Source of the DNA: an uncultured Bacteroidales bacterium
GTDB taxonomy: Bacteria > Bacteroidota > Bacteroidia > Bacteroidales > P3
Length of the DNA: 64,000 nucleotides
Assembly: GCA_900316965.1 (NCBI GenBank)
Contig: ONEY01000001.1
Coordinates: forward strand, 62,001 to 126,000
Direction of reading: 5' to 3'
In this document: positions 60,001 through 64,000 of the stretch, piece by piece
Position numbering within the stretch: the stretch's first letter is position 1
Layout: each line of letters starts with the position of its first letter
Program-made: the position numbers and the translations under genes
Notes under the pieces: generated by a model
Seen by the model: the letters and a program-made list of their open reading frames with translations, nothing else
Database searches by the model: none
What the model was told of the DNA's origin: nothing

Positions 60001-62332
60001 GGCCGGCGACACCAAGGACTCGGTCATTGCTCTGCAACGTCCCGAGACCGGCAAGACCGAGGTGACCATCTCCGGCGGCACTGTCGGCATCAACGGCGTC
60101 AACAACGGTAATGTCTTCGGCGCCGGACGTGGTTTGCCCGGCGTGTCGAACGGCCAAAAGGTTGACCTTTACACCTTCGTCGACCGCACATACGTCACCG
60201 TGGGCGGCACAGCGGACATCCGCGGCAATGTCTTCGGCAGCGGTGACAACGGCCACGTGCTGCACAACACTCAGGTGGTGGTATACGGCGGCACCATTGG
60301 CACCGGCAACGGCGGCCCCACCTTCGGCAACGTCTTCGGCAGCGGCCGCGGCGCCGACACCTATCTGAACAATTCCAGCGAACCCACCCTCAGCCCCGTC
60401 GCCGGCCGTGTGTACGGCAGCACTGACGTCTATGTCGTCGGCGGCATCCTGAAAAACAACGTCTATGGCGGCGGCTATCTGGCCACCGTGGACGGCAACA
60501 CCAACGTCACCGTGGCTACCACTGCCACCGTCAATCGTGAGGGGTGGAACTTCACAGGCGCTGTACCTACTCCTGATCCTCAGTCGGTGACCTTCCCGCC
60601 AACGCCCGGCAACCCCTCGGTTTACGGCGACGTCTTCGGCGGCTCGGCTCTCGGCGCAATCGGTTCCACATCGGGCACCACTACCGTCAACATCCTCGGC
60701 GGCACCATAGGCAGCAACAGCAGCTACTACTATAACGCCGGCACCGGTGCCCACAAGGGCAACATCTTCGGCGGCGGCAACGGCGACGCCGAAAGCCAGC
60801 TGGCTTCGGTGATCACCACAGGCAAACGCGACGCCAACGTGCGCAACACCGTCCATGTCAACATCGGCAACGCCGACCAATATGATACCCCAACAGCTGG
60901 CGCCATCATCAACGGCGCTGTCTTCGGCGGCAACAACATCGCCGGCTCGCCGACCAACGACATCTTCGTGGACGTGTACAGCACTCAGCACACCGTGGGC
61001 ACCAACGACTTCAACAAGGTCAAGACCATGGTCGCTGCCCTCGACGAGCTCGACACCAACGACCTCGTGGCTGTTGACGCCCTCGATGACGCTGCTCTCG
61101 CCAACCTCTTCGCCCTCAACGCTGTGTATGGCGGCGGCAACAAGGCTACCGTGATACCGGCAACATCAGGCAAAACCACACAAGTGACCATCCACGACTG
61201 CGACGAGAACACCATACAGTATGTCTATGGTGGCGGCAATGCCGCAGACCTCGGTTCTACAACACCATCGGTATTGAACATGAATACCGACGTCATCATC
61301 GAAGGCGGTCATATCTATCAAGTATTTGCTGGCGGTAACGGTGCTGGAAATCACACCGACCCCGCTGCCAACGACTACAACCCCGGTGCCAACGTCTATG
61401 GCGACGCCTCCGTAACCATCAAGGGCGGCGCCATAAGCCAAGTCTTCGGAGGCTCCAACAGTCTCGGCATGGTCCACGGTGCATCAATGGTAGCCTTTGA
61501 CAACAGCGGCTCCTGTCAGCTAGTGACCCGCGAGATATATGGCGGCGGCAATGTGGCTCCGGCAGGCAACGTGGTTATCACCATACCCTGCGGCACCACA
61601 GGACTCACCGACGTATATGGCGGCGCCAACAATGCCGACATCGGCACTCGCGACGATCCCAAGACTGTCACCCTGAACATCTTGGGTGGCGACATGACTC
61701 GTGTCTTCGGCGGCAACAAAAATGGTGGCACCATCTATGGCAACGTCACCGTCAACGTCCATGGCAGCAACCCGGGACACACTATCAGCGAAGTTTTTGG
61801 CGGATGCAACCTGGGAGGTGGCATTGTGGGCAACATTATCGTCAACATCGACTCCAACAGTGCCTCATGTCCGCTCAGCGTCGACTACGTATACGGCGGT
61901 GGCAACCTGGTGGAATATGCTCCCGACAGCGTCGACAACAACAGCGACGGGATCTTTGATGATGCCTACAACAATCCAGCACGTATCTCGCCACAAGTCA
62001 ACATCATTAATGGCTCGGTGAACAAAGATGTCTTCGGCGGCGGACTGGGAACCAGCGCCGTAGTTACCGCCAACACTCAGGTGAATATATATTCAAAAGT
62101 GAAGGGCAACGTTTTCGGCGGTGGCAATGCCGCAGCTGTCACTGGCAACACCAACGTTAATGTTCAAGGCCATTCAGTGGTTAAAGGCAATGTCTTTGGC
62201 GGCGGCAATGAGGCCGCTATAAGTGCTGACACTAAAGTTATCATCAAAGACAACCCCCATTTATACGGCAATGTGTATGGCGGTGGAAACCGAGGCCCTG
62301 TGGGAGGAAACACCAAAGTGATTGTGAAATAG
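48086..62332 (+). CDS. giant Gly-rich repeat surface protein without sorting domain
   Basis: A 4748-residue exported protein of unknown function, from the ATG at 48086 (48113 also possible). The signal peptide is RKYLLMAALLLAGTLTAGAQ. Next come an Ig-like stretch (about residues 200-265) and two chitobiase C-terminal/FN3-like domains, about 270-345 (STTIRYTLDGTDPTAS) and 350-420 (VTIYYTTDGTTPTTSS). Beta-rich sequence to about 940 follows, then about 95 units of [VI]-[YF]-G-G-G-N to the very end. Several several-hundred-residue modules recur. The last three units have an exact 27-residue period, and the protein stops 6 residues short of completing the third. Unlike the first giant it has no T9SS sorting domain, so its export and attachment are unclear. 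Confidence 0.88.
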   Translation: MNRLLLTNGMRKYLLMAALLLAGTLTAGAQTNYVFYNATYGYLYNDNGTTKSGDLRFDKSSVWTASGTIGGTSRTIQSYTSQQYLGASAGLSNTSSNWRGNNNYLCYRTGGTNYYLKATSATTFTTNNNQNNGQRYAYYTVTIYEGVETLTDFTINSGADVITQTGNYNYGHSNSQYTPAYTDYYFSNTHHYVGSSNNTLANVNATNVTTGYTWTLSDNAAGYATLTDNTINVTAIPTSDLTLTLTCSVTYQGITKTATKLVTIQGTKPSAPIISVSGNTATLSTTAVGSTTIRYTLDGTDPTASTGTVYSGAIDLSGSSTSPVTIKAITVRNGNASDITEQSVTLTLPEPTITINGEAQTASISSSVAGVTIYYTTDGTTPTTSSTQYTTTLTGLAYMTNVKAIAVKDGWNNSPVASGIVTIPSGVGGGVVTLFDYEPHSWSYYSDPDCPVRSLSPADVTITYYGDGVMMTNNNNYAAGTTDTILPGNTNYQVGAKVNVNGEDENTFVYYKTLERGANTDDPWTFSSGNQSSASSRCPYTTIPNPFQVRPRYGARTVDANDFTGWRGFQCWRLKSVTGGAVYSAASGGDALTVGAVINAETKIYFAPSSEYGMEVELEAVWARAYVKKANQANENPVGTNNVGYERNFCVPTTGAAYTLYSGTGKRITNSTGVPVTISRYYPDGTAPDNTNNSISNTAANVTLPADTKFENIPVNVSGTHQETQGWQNVNVPNTLTANNHDLIIGRGCSGTMNYVRGVGGDATAPNYTIRIESGTINYLSLLRGYWTGSNAYTDNGSTMSGNVDLRCVLGCDYDRATNKGVTNNLIINNNVILGAANTIADANKHRETTNLIVKSGKIGNSITINSNDSYMADAYQSIYMSVSNSQQTIGQRKVLIEGGEIIGIAGGIDAHYLGTGVTNNNVTGIPTPHTEEPSFSVRMTGGKVRGCVYGGAAKSPASGNRRMVFTGGTINGWVGCGCNGTEDDGGKTYGESFLYFGGETRCEADPSHDFTMNGTLGGYVFGAGKGFAGGSGTSGEMTYGTNVAIADNCYVQRNVYGGGNYGYALVNTNLYVAGGTVHGKVFGGSNQKNGPVVNVKMIGGIIEGGLYGGSDATGTISGKVTMQIDGGQVGTSSIPGNIHGGGYGQPTRVNNDVEITLGSSCTATEGVTVYGDVYGGSALGYVNGTAAADTYHTYVTLNKGTIFGSLYGGGLGDASNAANVYGPVQVKVFGGSVKKTDANGANGSGAVYGCNNINGAPQRAVSVDIYGTDPQPSEDEYALFAVYGGGNQANYSYGTPTVTVHNCNNSIEYVYGGGNAAHITNGNTDVTIYGGNKIGNVFGGGNGTVTAANVTGNATTKIYGGKILKVFGGSNSQGTIGGTISVTAQAQTEAGNDPCSGDPYSACAIDVDELYGGGNLAASNVGNISIGCMNDGDMINYVYGGANQANITGNIELSMTGGRIGNLFGGNNISGNISGSITVEVNWDGSCSNNHLGNVYGGGNLATFGTVGSPKAPTVNILNGTVSGNVYGGGKGNLVDGGERGEAGKVTGNPTVNIGDNNGSHTAIVLGDVYGGGDAADVAGTPAIVINDCNTEIGYLYGGGNAADVNGTSITFNAGTVHHDAFGGGHGDKAASNPSKYADVKGNVVFNVYGGTFGRVFAGSNSKGDITGSSALTINKTGTCAMKIGEVYGGGNEAAGNAGSVNIGCTGSWTTGAGNTHDNANLSDNRIGYELEGIGTVYGGANQANIGTALSPSNISLNVNSGMVNRVFGGNNTSGDINGTIAVNINKTSDACGWYVGDVFGGGNHADYSGSPTVTLTNGTVSGNIFGGGNEAGVGGSTVNINGGAMTANKGIYGGCNSQGTVTGNIAVNINGGTLGTSGNGNALYGIFGGGLGENTATEGNITVTIGDLAGTKTPTIYGDIYGGSALGSVNNEASDITKIDFLNGTLHGTIFGGGMGQANVDDGNGNIITDNSAKGQVNGTVQVNISKDEQDPANCHIDLRGVSIYGCNNTNGSPQADVTVNVWKTGFTTGNYNSQTENAYYAIDQVFGGGKNADYLPEAGSSSSTKKTTVHIHECLNTIRRIFSGGDAAAATGVGVIIEGGRFDYVFGGGNGENVAANIGEGGTNTVVHSGIINHLFGGSNERGTITGQMRTTVDGDNKSNSCAENIHEFFGGGNKATIETNLSTTISCGSIFGDIYGGSNMADIVGNVTLTINGGTIDNVYAGSKGVAVGDATYPAGVAANIAGNVTLNINSGDIGNAFGGSNINGNITGKIAVTVDWSQSDCAEKQIDNVYGGSNLAVYTPTPALGNGVYSPLVTLTNGQVGRTTTRSVFPAFDQTHMEGHGRVFGAGKGDPNVPAAGGMTARPKVWMNTTGGNEGGVYHDASNTGFTVLNAIYGGGEVASVTGSTLVQIDHGHVGCEERDINHDYGFVFGGGKGDTDNPDLANISDSSTVVMKDGYVHNTIFGGGQIASVGTFTRATASNVSSGDYYDIVVGEPISCANGTGITSVRISGGQVGPHGVTMEADLGYVFGAGMGYYTQPDVDYTDPTINGIEAGRQNAKFGYVDSAEVCISDSALIVGAVWGGSENGQVLHNCGVKVKGGQIGLGKEKNNPYSNGLWNRAINAVKTYNADSIKVLSALMPECESWEYSSTYGYLPYDAYIDEDVTNYGVPRDASTAHAGDGHTFFGNVFGGGSGYYPYRITVKNYNNTADSVFSYFYRFQGRVRGNTYVDITGGHILTSIYGGCEYADVEGDCHVSMTGGTLGVPRTVDGILSHPVTCYLFGAGKGDQRTSFNMLTNVSNAYVTVGGEAVIFGSVFGGGEDGHVKNNAVVNIKGNAFVGTSGTSYYDGNIFGGGRGFGGTSFNAGTIGGNTTVNISGNCKILGNIYGGGRLASVGGHMVTSSDPRYGYLQGNFPGNGVIPEDDHTPVFEGKHGVISVNISGGTIGSPIEFNPYAFSTGRAFDKDNIVKYNNNIYRFTQNHAPGAWNDNHAVLIEHTTGGNVFGGSMGRLFEIDGVTFNHLWPALAKCRSTMVTINGTARIYGNVYGGGELGYVMDSANVIIDGSAEIGYAIGSMPDIRYTGSIYGGGYGSDNITAHVNDTLSLNGISVTAAMHSGRVYGNTRVTMNNGQVWGNIYGGGEMASVGRRWINMALNGAANNFIPYNGNANSSYTVRNWNNTADTTYTTFAWNSHIGNTRVIINGGTVGNNNAEERVIGTHRQAGYVAGGTGGVFGGGKGHPGMIGDDFHYTRMAYVDSTNVIIKGGNITGAVFGGGENGHVRFGTLINMTDGTVGIPLDPIEYEIDEYGYSPQPLYVGNLYGGGRGVDHTLHDHLGAAAGQVYGGTKVEISGGRIYHNVYGGGSLASVGRPISIDDSNLLDGTGHAIVTIKGNAVIGDPAAKGLNSGRVFGSGRGVAGQLYAHRAYVRKTTVTIGEDSPTQTCHVYGSVFGSGENGHVQDYTHVYIKDGCMIGELWNTLNHQSDQEFVGNVYGGGRGVDLAGGQISRTAGLVRGSTHITVTGGQIFHNVYGGGSLASVGDTVELSNERRAAGEIYAKFNDTVVYDYDAVKHTALTANAFDAANANGHSYIFITGGKIGTNGQNNGRVFGGGRGNAGLSNDTITITAAQAAGLTQGTDYRIDNGVYILLSKKNPANDSVIWRDYTNHTYVTGTHIVVNYPSFSTTTSYPDDRSTLYNPISNYNTAVNNTATSTADEQYIRGSVFGGGDNGHVRGNTQVVIENGRIGTLTGNVNGDVFGGGSGGVGDFTVTLNGAPAGREHDKDAWLSGLGTVAGYTVSGGSCYVTVSGGRIGEQQSDIMASESSVKEGMDSRDANLGGNVFGSSRGQSSDDILVNRMAYTNNTNVTIENEAQVAGSVFGGGENGHVFYTANVNIDGGTIGVNNQATSGSIYRGNAYGGGRGIDPVSTTHHFNRNSGLILGNSYLTMTGGTVYHNVFGGGSLASLGTYTYIEEAGDTKDSVIALQRPETGKTEVTISGGTVGINGVNNGNVFGAGRGLPGVSNGQKVDLYTFVDRTYVTVGGTADIRGNVFGSGDNGHVLHNTQVVVYGGTIGTGNGGPTFGNVFGSGRGADTYLNNSSEPTLSPVAGRVYGSTDVYVVGGILKNNVYGGGYLATVDGNTNVTVATTATVNREGWNFTGAVPTPDPQSVTFPPTPGNPSVYGDVFGGSALGAIGSTSGTTTVNILGGTIGSNSSYYYNAGTGAHKGNIFGGGNGDAESQLASVITTGKRDANVRNTVHVNIGNADQYDTPTAGAIINGAVFGGNNIAGSPTNDIFVDVYSTQHTVGTNDFNKVKTMVAALDELDTNDLVAVDALDDAALANLFALNAVYGGGNKATVIPATSGKTTQVTIHDCDENTIQYVYGGGNAADLGSTTPSVLNMNTDVIIEGGHIYQVFAGGNGAGNHTDPAANDYNPGANVYGDASVTIKGGAISQVFGGSNSLGMVHGASMVAFDNSGSCQLVTREIYGGGNVAPAGNVVITIPCGTTGLTDVYGGANNADIGTRDDPKTVTLNILGGDMTRVFGGNKNGGTIYGNVTVNVHGSNPGHTISEVFGGCNLGGGIVGNIIVNIDSNSASCPLSVDYVYGGGNLVEYAPDSVDNNSDGIFDDAYNNPARISPQVNIINGSVNKDVFGGGLGTSAVVTANTQVNIYSKVKGNVFGGGNAAAVTGNTNVNVQGHSVVKGNVFGGGNEAAISADTKVIIKDNPHLYGNVYGGGNRGPVGGNTKVIVK
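51593..61920 (+). repeat. four copies of a large module inside the second giant gene
   Basis: A fixed order of units recurs at about 51593-52630, 52780-53590 (first part missing), 53838-55060 and 60615-61920. The order is GGSALG; GCNN-type; AVYGGGN; H-x-C/DC followed by YVYGGGNAA; VFGGGNG; VFGGSNSxG; YGGGNxA; YGGANxAD; FGGNNxxG; a Cys-containing turn; YGGGNLA. Copies differ at most positions, so they are old duplications at protein level. Confidence 0.7.
57780..60480 (+). repeat. ENGHV-type module repeats inside the second giant gene
   Basis: Units with [EDG]NGHV (near 57901, 58435, 59250, 59712 and 60230) alternate with YGGGRG[VI]D (58050, 58560, 59830) and YGGGSLAS[VL]G (58165, 58680, 59950). 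The arrangement gives a recurring block of about 150-270 residues. Confidence 0.7.
62105..62329 (+). repeat. terminal 81-base (27-residue) repeats
   Basis: Units begin at 62105, 62186 and 62267, each opening GNV[FY]GGGN and carrying a [ND]T[NK]V[NI][VI] strand. The third has only 21 residues before the stop codon. Confidence 0.9.
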
Positions 62333-62405
62333 AACAAATAAAAAAAATAGAAAGACCGTTTTAACATTCTTTCGTTATAACGGAAAAGAAAAAAAACAAA
62401 ACGAT

Positions 62406-64000
62406 ATGACTACAGAAAACACACAAACCAAAATACTTAAAATCTTTGCCAACTCTCCATTTACAGCATTCAACTACAAGCAGATTTCGTCGAAAGTAGG
62501 CGCTTATGACAAAGCCTCGCGACAGCTGGTGCAGTCGACAATTCTAGAGATGGCAGAAAACAAAATCCTCGTTGAAGAGGGTCGCGGCAAATACAAGATC
62601 AACCCGAAACATATCAACGACGACCTGCTTCCCAAAAACTACATCATCGGCAACATCGATATGAAGCAGACAGGCAAAGCCTATGTCATTCCCGAGGAAG
62701 AGGGTCGCGAAGATGTTATGATAGCCCCCAATTACACCCGCCACGCCCTTCACGGCGACAGGGTGAAGGTTCTTATGTTCCCTCAGCGCAAGATGCACAA
62801 ACCCGAAGGCCAGGTGGTGGAGATACTACAGCGAGCCAAAAGCCGCTTTGTGGGTCGCATTCAGAAGATGGACAAATTTGCCTTCCTGGTGTGCGACAAC
62901 CGCAACATGGTGGTTGACATCTTTATACCTCTCAGCGACTTGGCAGGTGCCGAGGACGGCGAGAAAGCAGTGGTAGAGATGACCGACTGGCCAGAGCAGA
63001 TGCACAACCCCGTGGGTCGTGTGGTGAAACGCCTAGGACGCCCCGGCGACAACAACGTGGAGATGCAGTCTATACTGGCAGAATATGACTTCCCTCTCGA
63101 CTTCCCCGCCGAGGCTGAGAAGGAGGCTTCGAAAATAAAGAACCCCACGAAAAAAGAGATGGAAAGCCGACGCGACTTCCGCAAAACGACGACATTCACC
63201 ATCGACCCCGCCGACGCCAAGGACTTTGACGACGCCATCTCGTTCCAGCATCTCAAAAACGGCAATTTCGAAGTTGGCGTTCATATAGCCGACGTGTCGT
63301 ATTACGTCCGCCCTGGCAGTGCCATAGACCGTGAGGCCTACGACCGTGGCACCAGTGTATACCTTGTAGACCGCACCATCCCCATGCTGCCTGAAAAACT
63401 CTGCAACGAGGTGTGCTCGCTACGCCCCAACGAGGACAAGCTGTGTTTCAGCGCCGTCTTTGAGATGAACGAAAAAGCCGAAGTGCTGAACCGCTGGTTT
63501 GGAAAGACGGTGATATGCAGCGACCGTCGCTACAGCTACGAAGAGGCACAAGCTATTATTGAGAGCGGAGAGTGCTCGGCAGAGAGCAAAGAGGCCGACG
63601 CGGCGGTGCTGGAGCTTCACAAGCTGGCAACGATACTGAGGGAGGCTCGCTACAAAGAGGGCGCCATTAATTTCGACAGCCAGGAGGTGAAATTCCAACT
63701 TGACGAAAATGGCAAACCCATAGGCGTCTATATCAAAGAGCAGAAAGAGGCCAACTGGCTGATAGAGGAATTTATGCTGCTAGCCAACCGCAACGTGGCA
63801 GAGAGCATAGGAAACACAAAAAAAGGCAAAGAGTCGAGTAAATCTAGAAAAACTAGAGAGTCTGGCAAAACCTTTGTCTACCGCGTCCATGACGAACCCA
63901 ATCCTGAGAAGCTGAACACCTTTGTTGAATTTGTCACCAAACTTGGCTTCAAAATGAAAGTAGGCAGCCGCAAAGCCTTGGCCGACAGCTACAACAGGCT
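62406..64000 (+). CDS. rnr: ribonuclease R, 3' end outside window
   Basis: Processive 3'-5' exoribonuclease of the RNase II family that degrades structured RNA. The first 531 codons are present. An N-terminal helix-turn-helix-like part (ASRQLVQSTILEMAENKILV) is followed by cold-shock domains (IIGNIDMKQTGKAYVIPEEE; FVGRIQKMDKFAFLV). The RNB catalytic domain opens with TFTIDPADAKDFDDAISFQH (about residues 262-281), whose Asp residues bind Mg, and continues with VGVHIADVSYYVRPG, IPMLPEKLCNEVCSLRPNED and EEFMLLANRNVAES. Between this and FVYRVHDEPNPEKL is a short polar insertion (about 470-487) that includes an in-frame CTAG-N5-CTAG element. Gene starts 73 bases after the second giant. Confidence 0.97.
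   Translation, partial: MTTENTQTKILKIFANSPFTAFNYKQISSKVGAYDKASRQLVQSTILEMAENKILVEEGRGKYKINPKHINDDLLPKNYIIGNIDMKQTGKAYVIPEEEGREDVMIAPNYTRHALHGDRVKVLMFPQRKMHKPEGQVVEILQRAKSRFVGRIQKMDKFAFLVCDNRNMVVDIFIPLSDLAGAEDGEKAVVEMTDWPEQMHNPVGRVVKRLGRPGDNNVEMQSILAEYDFPLDFPAEAEKEASKIKNPTKKEMESRRDFRKTTTFTIDPADAKDFDDAISFQHLKNGNFEVGVHIADVSYYVRPGSAIDREAYDRGTSVYLVDRTIPMLPEKLCNEVCSLRPNEDKLCFSAVFEMNEKAEVLNRWFGKTVICSDRRYSYEEAQAIIESGECSAESKEADAAVLELHKLATILREARYKEGAINFDSQEVKFQLDENGKPIGVYIKEQKEANWLIEEFMLLANRNVAESIGNTKKGKESSKSRKTRESGKTFVYRVHDEPNPEKLNTFVEFVTKLGFKMKVGSRKALADSYNR
63844..63856 (+). repeat. CTAG-N5-CTAG element inside the rnr reading frame
   Basis: CTAG at 63844 and 63853 (9-base spacing) within rnr, read as S-R-K-T-R (residues 480-484). 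Same core as the intergenic elements before clpP and lpxK (TCTAGAA..). Confidence 0.8.

Noticed and set aside
33600..62300. CRISPR array or tandem DNA satellite as explanation of the repetitive DNA
   Set aside because: The frame is open throughout, spacing is irregular at DNA level, and repeats are conserved as protein motifs rather than as identical bases.
62356..62383. Hairpin between the second giant and rnr as terminator of the giant locus
   Set aside because: The stem (10 bp, one mismatch) is followed by A on the plus strand; the T run is on the other side, so it could act only for minus-strand transcription.

Overview
The window looks like a chromosomal piece of an uncultured gut- or rumen-type member of the Bacteroidales. 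This is inferred from promoters of the Bacteroidetes form (TTTG, about 19-21 bases, TAnnTTTG), no Shine-Dalgarno sequences, many lipoproteins, a type IX secretion (T9SS) C-terminal sorting domain, and the gene order tRNA-Thr/Tyr/Gly/Thr - tuf - tRNA-Trp - secE - nusG - rplKAJL - rpoBC - DUF3467, which is usual in the phylum. No IS element, phage, CRISPR array or rRNA was seen.

Bases 1-18,850 are mostly ordinary core genes. They start with a 5' fragment of a secreted M1 peptidase (minus strand). Then come a lipoprotein, a minus-strand tsaC / holin-like membrane protein / panC operon, three small lipoproteins, and a tryptophanase gene with a structured leader. A plus-strand run follows: M23-LysM peptidase, trmD, clpP, dut, namZ-like, lpxK. 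After it lie lysS, an MBL-fold hydrolase, ung, and the convergent minus-strand pair recR / GH3. Envelope and peptidoglycan genes (M23, NamZ-like, LpxK, GH3) are scattered among them.

Bases 18,850-33,330 hold the translation and transcription block: four tRNA loci ahead of tuf, the last of which (Thr-GGT) has lost its 5' half as read here, then tuf, trnW, secE, nusG, four ribosomal proteins, rpoB (TTG start), rpoC and a DUF3467 gene.

Bases 33,330-62,340 are the unusual part. They hold one locus of four plus-strand genes: a 3861-residue protein with a T9SS sorting domain, a 62-residue protein, an 818-residue fimbrillin/GLUG-type lipoprotein, and a 4748-residue protein. Both giants are built from Gly-rich units centred on [VI]-[YF]-G-G-G-N (about 33 units in the first, about 95 in the second, counted by eye). 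In the second giant these units are arranged in higher-order modules of several hundred residues, and the protein stops in mid-repeat with no sorting domain. I read the locus as a giant cell-surface, probably beta-solenoid, system; its function is unknown. The window ends inside rnr (RNase R).

A second theme is a family of short intergenic elements with CTAG-N5-CTAG at 9-base spacing. It is present in at least eight intergenic places and once inside the rnr reading frame, and in one place forms the rpoC terminator. Other short tandem repeats with units of 7, 9 and 11 bases occupy further intergenic gaps.
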